From Humibacter ginsenosidimutans (GTDB lineage Bacteria > Actinomycetota > Actinomycetes > Actinomycetales > Microbacteriaceae): DNA of 64,000 nt. Below, piece by piece: positions 23,792 to 31,707 of this stretch (positions are counted from its first letter, which is position 1; each line of letters starts with the position of its first letter). The stretch covers positions 3,224,001 through 3,288,000 of the forward strand of contig NZ_CP042305.1 of NCBI RefSeq assembly GCF_007859675.1, given 5' to 3'. Under the pieces are notes generated by a model. It had not been told where the DNA came from and searched no databases. It was given only the letters and a program-made list of their open reading frames with translations. The translations under genes and the position numbers were made by a program.

Positions 23792-26521
23792 TTAGCGGCC
23801 CAGCCCTGCCGAAGCTATGACGGGTCCTGGTTGCCTGGTCGCAGCCGCGGCGGCCGCACGGTTCAGTTCTTCGCGGGCGGCGTCGCGGGAGGCTTGGATG
23901 GTGGGTTCGACATTGCCGCGTTGCATCATCTCTGTCAGCTCGGCTGCAGCGGCGCGCAGCGTTGGTGCGGTGAGGATGATGTTGTTGCTGAGCCGTCCGC
24001 GGGTCAATCCGACGTAGAGGCCGGCGGCGTCGACGCGGGGGCCAACGAGTGACCGGTCTGTGGTTTCGCCTTGTGCCCCGTAGACGGTGCTGGCGTATCC
24101 CAGGTGCATGTGGTGGGCGGCGTAATCGTGGCTGACTTTCCGGAACTGCGTCGAATCGTTCACGCTGGTCAACACGAGACCGTCGCCGGTGATCTGGTGG
24201 AGGATCCAGTTCTGCCGGTTCTCGACTCCTGAGCGGCCGTTGTTGCGACGGGTCTGAACGATGTCGCCTTCCAGCAGTGTCTGGCCGGCCTGCCCGAGAG
24301 CAACCCGCTGGGTGGAGAGGGCGCCGGTTTGGATTCGTCGGGCTTGGATCGACTCGCTGACGGCCTGGGCCTCGCTGTGGGTCGCGGTGATGAGGGAGAT
24401 CGTTTCTCGCCGGTTCGTCGCATCGAACCACGCATCAGTCATCGCCGATTCGACCGCGGTCGTGTTGTTGGCCAGCTGGACGTGTCCGGTCTCGATGAGT
24501 CGCGTTGCCAGGCTGTGTCGATCCTCGACCGTCTCAGCACGCCTCAGCTCGAGCGTGAACCGACCCCACTCCGGATCCTTGAACCGATGGACATCCGCCA
24601 GCTCGACAATTTCTGAACTGCTGCCTCGAATAAGATCCAAAGCTCCGGAGTGCCCAACGGGGAGCGCCTGGTTGGGATCACCGACGGCGGCGAGTCCCGC
24701 TCCGGTTTCGAGGGCGAGTTGAACGAGCGCGTTAGCGGCGTCGAGATCGAGCATGCCGGCCTCGTCGACCACGATCCGGTCGCCCGACTGCAACGGCTCA
24801 CCGTCAACTCCCTCGAACGGTCGCTGCGTTGTGGGATCGACCTCGCCGATGTGGAGACGTGACCACACGATGCGCCCGCTTGCATCTTCACTCCACCTCC
24901 ACCCGTATGCGTGCAGAAGCTGGTGGAGGGAGGACGAATCGCTGCCGATCTCGCGGCCGGCGACGGTGGCGGCCTTCTTCGTCGGCGCGACGACGATCAT
25001 CCGATGGTTCTGCATCTTCAGTGCTGCCGCGGCCATCTTCAGCATCGTCGTCTTCCCCGTACCGGCCGCACCGATGACCGTCACAAGCCTCGCCGTCCCC
25101 GCAATCACGCCTGCACCCATCACCTGCCCGTTGTCCAACCTGCGGCCTGGATCAACTGCCGCGGCGATCTTTACGATCGCCGCATCCGGCACGCGAACAC
25201 CTCCCTCCGGGAGGAGTTCAAGTTTGTTGGCCAGCGAGTACTTCGCCACGACGGTCTCGGTGGCCACGAGATGCTTCAGGTGATCAGGCACGACATCCTT
25301 CTCGAGGAGACGGACCGTATGCGCGGCCACAGCCTTGACCACCAGCTCGTCGACCAGCGACGTCAGGTCGTCGCGCTCGGTGACCAGTCCGGTGGCGGAG
25401 AGGGCACGGAGGATACCGGCGCGGACATCAAACACGGAGAACCGGCCACCCGTGCCCGTGGAGCGGCCATCCGCATCCACCACCGCCCGAGCGGCCACCA
25501 AGTCCAGGCCAATGTCCGCAAGGGTGACCGGGGTGACGGCCACCGCTGGTCGCGCGGTCACGCTCGGGTCGGCCGCGTGGATCTCGTTCCGAACGATGCC
25601 TGCCCAGTTGCCCTCATCGAGGTCGCGGGGCTTGTTCGGGCGCCCAGCGGCCCAGGCCCACCGGTCGATCTGGTTCAGTACATCCCGGGACGGTTCCTCA
25701 CCGGGATGCTGACCCCGCCACCACTCCAGCCGCTTTGCCCGGTTGGTCTCGATCTGCGCGGACCGCTTCGACAACGGCCGCACCAAATGCGCCAGCTGCT
25801 GGATCTCCCCGTCCGCGTTGAGCGTGAACCCCTTGACGGCGAGGGCGTGGATCCAGGCCGGGTCGGTGCGGGCGGCGAGGTCGCCTTCCGCGTTCACTAC
25901 GTTCTGGAACCGCAGCGCCACCCTGGTGTCCAGGTTCGACCACCGACCGTCTCGGCCTTGGACTTTCACGTTCAGCCAGAGGTGGCGGTGCTTGTGCGGA
26001 TCCAACGACCTGGACCGTTCATGCTTCAGCTCCACCACCTCAACCCGAGCCAGGCCCTCCCGGATCAGGCCGCCGGCACCCCTTCGTGCGTTGAGTTCGG
26101 TCTGCCAGAGGTGGATGATCCGGTCCCGTAACCGGTCCTGCAGATCCTCATACGCTGCATTGAGCTCCGGATCCAGGAGCGCCGCAATGGAGAACGACTT
26201 CGGCGCATTCACCGTCGCATCAAGGACCAAGTCAGCAACCGGGGACTCGAGGTCACGGCCGCGCCGTTCCCCAGTGAGGGGGTCGATCCCGTCCACCCAC
26301 GCGCGCAACTGCTTCCGGGTAAGGAGGTCGTCCCGGATAACGTTGTCTTCGCAGATGTACCGGGTCATCACCGCGTCCGCATAGTCCGCAGCAGCGATCA
26401 CCCCGTCAGCATCCTTAGCGGTTAGGGTCGCGTCGCAGACACCGCCAAAGGCGTACGCGACCGCCTGCTTCACCCCCTGCGAAGCCTCGCCCCGCTTCCA
26501 CCGTGCAATTCCACCCCTCAC
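23792..26521 (-). CDS. MobF-family relaxase-helicase (TraA/TraI-like)
   Basis: This 909-residue protein starts and transfers conjugative DNA strands. The N-terminal relaxase domain (about 1-260) has the metal-binding histidines of LDPHKHRHLWLNV (176, 178, 180). The superfamily 1 helicase has Walker A GAAGTGKTT at about 484-492, Walker B VVDEAGM at about 584-590 and a C-terminal UvrD-like motif (YASTVYGAQGETTDRS, YVGLTRGR). The catalytic Tyr is probably one of those near 47-55 (DYADAVMTRY), but it is not in the usual MobF position. The start is GTG. No T4SS genes accompany it. Confidence 0.9.
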   Translation of the reverse strand: MRGGIARWKRGEASQGVKQAVAYAFGGVCDATLTAKDADGVIAAADYADAVMTRYICEDNVIRDDLLTRKQLRAWVDGIDPLTGERRGRDLESPVADLVLDATVNAPKSFSIAALLDPELNAAYEDLQDRLRDRIIHLWQTELNARRGAGGLIREGLARVEVVELKHERSRSLDPHKHRHLWLNVKVQGRDGRWSNLDTRVALRFQNVVNAEGDLAARTDPAWIHALAVKGFTLNADGEIQQLAHLVRPLSKRSAQIETNRAKRLEWWRGQHPGEEPSRDVLNQIDRWAWAAGRPNKPRDLDEGNWAGIVRNEIHAADPSVTARPAVAVTPVTLADIGLDLVAARAVVDADGRSTGTGGRFSVFDVRAGILRALSATGLVTERDDLTSLVDELVVKAVAAHTVRLLEKDVVPDHLKHLVATETVVAKYSLANKLELLPEGGVRVPDAAIVKIAAAVDPGRRLDNGQVMGAGVIAGTARLVTVIGAAGTGKTTMLKMAAAALKMQNHRMIVVAPTKKAATVAGREIGSDSSSLHQLLHAYGWRWSEDASGRIVWSRLHIGEVDPTTQRPFEGVDGEPLQSGDRIVVDEAGMLDLDAANALVQLALETGAGLAAVGDPNQALPVGHSGALDLIRGSSSEIVELADVHRFKDPEWGRFTLELRRAETVEDRHSLATRLIETGHVQLANNTTAVESAMTDAWFDATNRRETISLITATHSEAQAVSESIQARRIQTGALSTQRVALGQAGQTLLEGDIVQTRRNNGRSGVENRQNWILHQITGDGLVLTSVNDSTQFRKVSHDYAAHHMHLGYASTVYGAQGETTDRSLVGPRVDAAGLYVGLTRGRLSNNIILTAPTLRAAAAELTEMMQRGNVEPTIQASRDAAREELNRAAAAAATRQPGPVIASAGLGR

Positions 26522-26885
26522 ACCTACTCTTCGCCGAGACCGGCGATTTTGGCGCGCACCTCACAGAAAGTGCCTGCGTGCATCAACGATTTCAACCTAC
26601 GATTTGCGACCATCTGGCTCTCGGAACTGATTCATTGCATCAGGCCGTCTACCCTTTCCGTCCTTCAGCTGTCCCTCGCCGTCTCCAGCTTGCTGCCGTT
26701 CCCAACTGTCTTCGTCCCGGCGAAGGCTTCATGTGGCCACGCTCGACTCGCTGGCTGTGACAGCTGGGTCGCATGCGGGTGTGCCTAGTAGCCCCCGCCA
26801 GCGCTTGAAGTGAGTGATGTACGTGCGCGTGGTTTCGCCCCTGCTGATGTCCGCCGGTTCAACTTCCCGTTCTACGATTGCCCTC
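26522..26885. other. Intergenic region between relaxase and pdxS
   Basis: This stretch of about 360 bp shows no convincing gene. It should hold the relaxase promoter and possibly oriT, plus the right end of the element and the pdxS promoter. I see no strong inverted repeat, and no copy of the tRNA-Arg 3' end. Confidence 0.4.
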
Positions 26886-27788
26886 ATGACCAACGCTTCT
26901 GTCTCTGGTGAGTTTGGGTCCACCCGCGTCAAGCGCGGACTGGCGGAGATGCTCAAGGGCGGCGTCATCATGGACGTCGTCACGCCGGAGCAGGCGCGCA
27001 TCGCCGAGGACGCGGGCGCTGTCGCCGTGATGGCTCTCGAGCGCGTGCCCGCAGATATCCGCGCCCAGGGCGGCGTGGCACGCATGAGCAATCCGGACCT
27101 GATCGAGGCGATCATCGCCGAGGTGTCGATCCCTGTGATGGCCAAGGCCCGCATAGGGCACTTCGTCGAGGCTCAGGTGCTCCAGGCGCTGGACGTCGAC
27201 TACATCGACGAGTCCGAGGTCCTCTCGCCCGCTGATTACGTGAATCACATCGACAAGTGGGGCTTCACGGTTCCGTTCGTCTGCGGAGCCACGAACCTGG
27301 GCGAGGCCCTTCGACGCATCAACGAGGGCGCGGCGATGATCCGGTCCAAGGGCGAGGCGGGCACGGGCGACGTCTCGGAGGCGACCAAGCACATCCGCAA
27401 GATCACTGGCGAGATCAACGCCCTCAAGTCGATGACGAAGGACGAGCTGTACGTGGCGGCGAAGGAGCTCCAGGCCCCGTACGACCTGGTCGCGGAGATC
27501 GCCGAGACCGGCAAGCTCCCGGTGGTGCTGTTCACCGCGGGCGGCGTCGCCACCCCGGCGGATGCTGCGATGATGATGCAGCTGGGCGCCGACGGCGTCT
27601 TCGTCGGCTCCGGCATCTTCAAGTCAGGTGACCCGGCGAAGCGCGCGGCCGCCATCGTCAAGGCAACCACGTTCTACGATGATCCGTCGATCATCGCCGA
27701 CGCATCGCGTGGCCTGGGCGAGGCGATGGTCGGGATCAACGTCGGCGACCTCCCAGCACCGCACCGGCTCGCCGAGCGCGGCTGGTGA
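26886..27788 (+). CDS. pdxS: Pyridoxal 5'-phosphate synthase subunit PdxS
   Basis: PdxS is the synthase of the DXP-independent vitamin B6 pathway. It combines ribose 5-phosphate, glyceraldehyde 3-phosphate and ammonia. The 300-residue TIM barrel has the active lysines in [15 protein letters not shown] [20 protein letters not shown] and in [13 protein letters not shown], plus [20 protein letters not shown] and [11 protein letters not shown]. The start [11 protein letters not shown] at 26886 fits the family. The pdxT start overlaps its stop. Confidence 0.98.
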   Translation: MTNASVSGEFGSTRVKRGLAEMLKGGVIMDVVTPEQARIAEDAGAVAVMALERVPADIRAQGGVARMSNPDLIEAIIAEVSIPVMAKARIGHFVEAQVLQALDVDYIDESEVLSPADYVNHIDKWGFTVPFVCGATNLGEALRRINEGAAMIRSKGEAGTGDVSEATKHIRKITGEINALKSMTKDELYVAAKELQAPYDLVAEIAETGKLPVVLFTAGGVATPADAAMMMQLGADGVFVGSGIFKSGDPAKRAAAIVKATTFYDDPSIIADASRGLGEAMVGINVGDLPAPHRLAERGW

Positions 27789-28474
27789 CGCTTCGCGAGG
27801 ACTCGGCGTTCACGTCGGCGTCTGCCGTCCGCGTCGGCGTGCTCGCCCTCCAGGGCGACTTCAGGGAGCATGCCCGCGTGCTGGCATCCCTCGGCGCCGG
27901 CGTCGCCCTGGTGCGCAGGCCGGAGGACCTCGAGCGCATCGACGGCCTGGTGATCCCCGGCGGCGAGTCGAGCGTGATGGACAAGCTGGCTCGCGAGTTC
28001 GGGCTCTTCGAGCCGCTTCGGCAGGGGATCGCGGAGGGGATGCCCGTGTTCGGCACGTGTGCCGGCCTGATCATGCTGGCCGATCGCATCCTCGATGGCA
28101 TCGTCGGCCAGCAGACGCTCGGCGGGCTCGACATCACCGTGCGGCGGAACGCGTTCGGCTCGCAGAACCAGTCGTTCGAGACCGATCTGCAGATCCCAGC
28201 GCTCGGAAACGAGCCGGTGCACGCCGCCTTCATCAGAGGCCCGGTGGTCGAGTCGGTCTGCGAACGGGTGACGCCGCTGGCGACGCTGGAGGACGGACGT
28301 GTGGTCGCCGTCGAGCAGGGTGCCCTCATCGCCACGAGCTTCCACCCCGAGCTCACCGGCGAGCACCGGTTCCACGAGTACTTCCTCGCCAAGGTGCGCG
28401 CCGGCATGAGTCGCACGGTTCGAACGGGAGTAGCCGGGACCTTGGAGAGAGCGGCACAAGATCCGCCGGTATGA
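27785..28474 (+). CDS. pdxT: Pyridoxal 5'-phosphate synthase glutaminase subunit PdxT
   Basis: PdxT is a class I glutaminase that supplies ammonia to PdxS. The 229-residue protein has [13 protein letters not shown] at the start of the fold, the oxyanion motif [12 protein letters not shown], the catalytic cysteine in FGTCAGLI, and the His/Glu pair in SFHPELTGE. The first 13 residues are an extension; the GTG start overlaps the pdxS stop. In related genomes yebC and ruvCAB usually follow; here the metal island begins instead. Confidence 0.97.
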   Translation: MTLREDSAFTSASAVRVGVLALQGDFREHARVLASLGAGVALVRRPEDLERIDGLVIPGGESSVMDKLAREFGLFEPLRQGIAEGMPVFGTCAGLIMLADRILDGIVGQQTLGGLDITVRRNAFGSQNQSFETDLQIPALGNEPVHAAFIRGPVVESVCERVTPLATLEDGRVVAVEQGALIATSFHPELTGEHRFHEYFLAKVRAGMSRTVRTGVAGTLERAAQDPPV

Positions 28475-28511
28475 TGCTGGCGTACCTCGACGACTTCAGG
28501 GATCCGGACAC

Positions 28512-28985
28512 ATGCATCTGACTCGACGCGCACACCGAATCGTGCTCACGTCGAAGCGCGCCCGTCTGGCGATCGTGAGCCTTTTCGCTATGTTCGCCCT
28601 TGCCCTCTGCATGTTCGCCATGTCGACGGTGAGCGAGCATCAGCCGTCGGCCTCGTCTCATCCGGTGGCCGCGGCGGCTCAGCAGCCCGTCTCTGTCAGC
28701 AGGTCCGCGCATGATGCAGGTTCGGCCTCCCCGAGCATGGGCAGCGTCGAAAGCAGCCGTACCAGCCCGTCACCTCAATGTGACTCCGCCTGTGATTCAC
28801 ACACCGCTTTCACGGCCGCAGATTGCGCTCTGGTAGTCGTTCTCTTCGGGTTTGCGCTGCTCGCCTTCGGTGGTGGGCCTCTCCTTGGCATGATGTCCCG
28901 GCTGCGAGCGATGCTTTGCGCGGTGGGCACGTTACGGTCACTCAGCCCGCCTTCTCTGGTATCCCTTTCGATTAGCCGAACCTGA
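28512..28985 (+). CDS. DUF6153-like small membrane protein
   Basis: This 157-residue protein has two membrane helices (about 20-40 SLFAMFALALCMFAMSTV and about 105-125 ALVVVLFGFALLAFGGG) flanking a Ser/His-rich outer loop with CDSACDSH. The layout resembles DUF6153 proteins found in actinobacterial copper or cytochrome clusters. A related gene lies at 35626. The cysteines and histidines may bind metal; the function is unknown. Confidence 0.6.
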   Translation: MHLTRRAHRIVLTSKRARLAIVSLFAMFALALCMFAMSTVSEHQPSASSHPVAAAAQQPVSVSRSAHDAGSASPSMGSVESSRTSPSPQCDSACDSHTAFTAADCALVVVLFGFALLAFGGGPLLGMMSRLRAMLCAVGTLRSLSPPSLVSLSISRT

Positions 28986-29010
28986 TCTCCTGGTCATAGA
29001 CCAGCGCCTC

Positions 29011-29034
29011 GGGAACGCGTCTTCGCGTCCCTTT
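29011..29034 (+). terminator. Hairpin terminator after DUF6153-like gene
   Basis: GGGAACGCG-TCTT-CGCGTCCC is followed by TTTG, 25 nt after the stop codon. It separates the first gene of the island from the cytochrome c maturation operon. Confidence 0.6.
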
Positions 29035-29169
29035 GTATGGCGCTGCCGTGCCCGTTTGGGTGGCGGATCCGCGTAGCTCGACATTTCGTGTCGAACGCCT
29101 CCGACGGCACTCTCCTCGCACGTCGGTCGACGGATTCACCGTAACCATCGACCACAGATCACAGCACCG

Positions 29170-29196
29170 CAGACATGTCGTTGTTGACATGCCTGC
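29170..29196. promoter_or_regulatory. Operator-like dyad upstream of M23 peptidase gene
   Basis: GCAGACATGTC and GACATGCCTGC are near-perfect inverted arms (10 of 11 match) around GTTGTT, 26 nt before the ATG at 29223. The site is well placed for a repressor of the downstream operon. The regulator is not identified. Confidence 0.45.
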
Positions 29197-29222
29197 GAAA
29201 GGTTCGGAGCTCCAACACCAAC

Positions 29223-30053
29223 ATGACTATTCATAGGGCCCACGGTTCTCACCGGGAGGGTCCGTCAGACAACTACTCGTCGAGGCGTGAACGCCGGGAT
29301 GCGGAGCGCCTCGGCGGTCGCAACGGTCGCGGGAGCCGGAAACGTCCACACAATCGGTCGGCCGTGAGACGGCGGCAAGCCGCATCGGCGATGAGTCTGC
29401 TTATTGCCGCCTTGCTGACCGGCACGTATGCTCTGCCTGCTTACGCGACCGTGCCGTCCTCCACCGCACCTTTGGTCAATCGTGTGGCATCCGCAACTCA
29501 CGAGAGACAAACCCTTCAAGTCGCCTCCGGCGAGTCCGCTCCTGTCGCGCGCGACACCTACGCGTCCGCCGCTGCACCTAAACCCTCCGCATCCGACCGC
29601 AGCAGCGGGATCATCGTTTCGAAAGTCGCCGGTGGTTCGATCCGCTGGCCGCTGGATGTCGCGGCGCCGATCAGCGATGGATTCGGGTACCGGACTGCCC
29701 CATGCGCCGGTTGTTCCTCATATCACGAGGGCATCGACATCAATCCGGGGGCCGGTACTCCGATCTACGCCATCGCCGACGGTGTGGTGCGAGAAGTGGG
29801 CAATCCATCCGGTGCTCTGGGCGTGTGCGCGATCATCGACCACCGGATCGGTGGAGAGATGGTGAGCAGTCTGTACGCGCACATGCAGCTCGGCTCACTC
29901 GCGTTGCGAGCCGGTGAAAGCGTCACCGTCGGCCAGCTGGTCGGTCTTGTCGGGAGCACCGGCGCCAGCACCGGTCCTCATCTGCACTTGGGCATCATGG
30001 TCGAAGGCGCCTTCGTCGACCCCTACGCCTGGCTCACGCAAAGGGTGGGCTGA
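29223..30053 (+). CDS. M23-family peptidase (LytM), exported
   Basis: This 276-residue protein has an Arg-rich N-terminus, a membrane or signal helix at about 50-75 (AMSLLIAALLTGTYALPAYA), a low-complexity linker and an M23 domain at about 145-272. Metal-site residues are in YHEGIDINPG (HxxxD) and PHLHLGIMVEG (HxH). It may cleave peptidoglycan peptides to make room for envelope complexes. The start with GGAGC upstream is preferred over an earlier in-frame ATG at 29175. The TlpA gene begins 2 nt after its stop. Confidence 0.88.
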   Translation: MTIHRAHGSHREGPSDNYSSRRERRDAERLGGRNGRGSRKRPHNRSAVRRRQAASAMSLLIAALLTGTYALPAYATVPSSTAPLVNRVASATHERQTLQVASGESAPVARDTYASAAAPKPSASDRSSGIIVSKVAGGSIRWPLDVAAPISDGFGYRTAPCAGCSSYHEGIDINPGAGTPIYAIADGVVREVGNPSGALGVCAIIDHRIGGEMVSSLYAHMQLGSLALRAGESVTVGQLVGLVGSTGASTGPHLHLGIMVEGAFVDPYAWLTQRVG

Positions 30054-30055
30054 GA

Positions 30056-30706
30056 GTGTTCGCTCGAAACGACCGCGACGCGCAGGCAGGTCGCCTGCGC
30101 GCGCGCGTCCGGGCTCGTGTGGTTCTCGCCGTCAGCACGGCGTTGTTGCTGAGCCTTGGACTCGCCGGGTGCACCAATGACGCGCTGGCACAGCAATACC
30201 GTGACGGCAGCAGTAAGAACTACGTCGCAGGCGATGGTTCCATCACCGAGATCACGGTGAAGAATCGGGGCAAGCCGATTCGCTTCTCCGCGGACCTCGA
30301 AGACGGAACACCGATCACATCGAGCGCCTATACCGGTCGCGTCGTCGTCGTGAACTTCTGGTATGCCGGATGCCCGCCCTGCCGCGCCGAAGCACCCGAC
30401 CTCGAGAAGACCTACACCGCGTTCTCGTCGCAAGGTGTGCGCTTCCTCGGCGTCAATGTGCGCGACCAGGCTGCGACCGCGCGTTCCTTCGCCTCCGAGT
30501 TCGGCATCACCTACCCGTCAGTGCTCGATGTCGACAGAGGCACCATGCAATTGGCGTTCAGTGGGGTGGTGGCGCCGAACGCGGTCCCCACGACGATCGT
30601 GCTGGACAGAAATGGTCGGGTCGCGGCGCGAGTGCTCGGCAAGATTCCGGACGCATCCGTACTCGAGGCTCTGATCACAACCGTTCTGAAAGAGCCCAGC
30701 CAATAG
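30056..30706 (+). CDS. TlpA-like thiol-disulfide oxidoreductase lipoprotein
   Basis: This 216-residue lipoprotein faces the outside of the membrane. A signal peptide with lipobox LAGC is at about 35-38, and the thioredoxin fold follows with the redox motif AGCPPCRAEAPDLEKTY. PSVLDVDRG and VPTTIVLDRNGRV are conserved. It likely reduces apocytochrome c haem-binding cysteines in System II maturation, with CcdA as its electron donor. The start is GTG. Confidence 0.92.
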   Translation: MFARNDRDAQAGRLRARVRARVVLAVSTALLLSLGLAGCTNDALAQQYRDGSSKNYVAGDGSITEITVKNRGKPIRFSADLEDGTPITSSAYTGRVVVVNFWYAGCPPCRAEAPDLEKTYTAFSSQGVRFLGVNVRDQAATARSFASEFGITYPSVLDVDRGTMQLAFSGVVAPNAVPTTIVLDRNGRVAARVLGKIPDASVLEALITTVLKEPSQ

Positions 30707-30754
30707 CGACACACCGGCAGTTCCTTCTGCCACCTACATCACGAAAGACGACTC

Positions 30755-31678
30755 ATGTTTCATCCGTTCAGCATCCCGAGCCCTGATCCGGCGTGGGCGA
30801 AGTTCCAGCTGGGTCCGTTGACGATCCACACGTATGCATTGTGCATTCTGGCGGGGATCATCGCTGCCGTGCTGATCACGTCCTCCCGGCTGCATCGCCG
30901 TGGTGCGCCTCGCGGTGTGGTGATCGACATCCTGATCTGGGCGGTGCCGCTGGGCCTGGTCGGGGCCCGTTTCTACCACGTGTTCACGCACACAGGCGAC
31001 TACTTCTATCCCGGCGCGAATCTGTGGAACGTGTTCGCGATCTGGGACGGCGGCAACGCCCTCTACGGTTCCCTTCTCGGCGGCGCGGTGGGTGCCCTGA
31101 TCGGATGCCGTCGCGCCGGAATCCGATTCTGGTCCTTCGCCGACGCTCTCGCCCCTGGCCTGCTGGTCGCACAATCGTTGGGCCGGTTCGGGAACTACTT
31201 CAACCACGAACTCTTCGGCCTGCCCACCACACTGCCCTGGGGGTTGCAGATCGAGTCGACGAACCCGAAGTTCCCGCCCGGCCTCCCCGCCGGCACCCTG
31301 TTCCATCCCCTGTTCCTCTACGAGATCCTCTGGAACCTGACCGGAGTGGCCATCATCCTGATCCTGGAACGACGACTGAACCTGCGATGGGGTCGCGCCT
31401 TCGCGACCTACCTGATCTGGTACGGCATCGGCCGCAGCTGGCTGGAAGCCATCCGCATCGACCCGACCAGCGACGGCTTCCTCGGCATCCCCGCCAACGA
31501 CTGGGCATCCTTCACCGCCATCGCCGCCGGCATCGTGCTCCTCGTCATCCAAACCAGACGACACCCCGACACCGAACCCGACCCCTACCTCCCCGGACAC
31601 CCACCACGGACCGCGAACAACAGTTCAGTCCGCGAGTCCGATCGGGTCCCGACTTCCGAGAGCGGGAATCGTGCGTGA
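30755..31678 (+). CDS. lgt: Prolipoprotein diacylglyceryl transferase
   Basis: Lgt adds diacylglycerol to the lipobox cysteine of lipoproteins. The 307-residue protein has seven membrane segments and the signature QSLGRFGNYFNHELFG with the essential Arg and Asn. RFYHVFTH and the WEDGG-like IWDGGNALYGSLLGG are also present. Its place among TlpA, DUF305 and oxidase lipoproteins suggests that the island carries its own lipidation enzyme. A chromosomal lgt probably exists elsewhere. Confidence 0.95.
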   Translation: MFHPFSIPSPDPAWAKFQLGPLTIHTYALCILAGIIAAVLITSSRLHRRGAPRGVVIDILIWAVPLGLVGARFYHVFTHTGDYFYPGANLWNVFAIWDGGNALYGSLLGGAVGALIGCRRAGIRFWSFADALAPGLLVAQSLGRFGNYFNHELFGLPTTLPWGLQIESTNPKFPPGLPAGTLFHPLFLYEILWNLTGVAIILILERRLNLRWGRAFATYLIWYGIGRSWLEAIRIDPTSDGFLGIPANDWASFTAIAAGIVLLVIQTRRHPDTEPDPYLPGHPPRTANNSSVRESDRVPTSESGNRA

Positions 31679-31707
31679 TCGGTCCTCCATCCTGAACGGG
31701 AGGTGCG

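Larger units (their letters stand above)
20377..26885. mobile_element. tRNA-Arg-associated integrative/mobilizable element (approximate limits)
   Basis: The segment between tRNA-Arg and pdxS holds a tyrosine integrase next to the tRNA, a VapBC45-like pair, a small unknown protein and a MobF relaxase facing back toward the integrase. It has slightly lower GC and more Arg/Val-type codons than its neighbours. No type IV secretion or coupling protein gene is visible, so it would need a helper element to move. I could not find a clear second copy of the tRNA 3' end before pdxS, so the right end is approximate and may be degraded. Confidence 0.65.

Noticed and set aside
26522..26885. Possible attR copy of the tRNA-Arg 3' end
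   Set aside because: Only a weak GGCGCGCACC resemblance is present; no run matching the T arm and acceptor stem was found.
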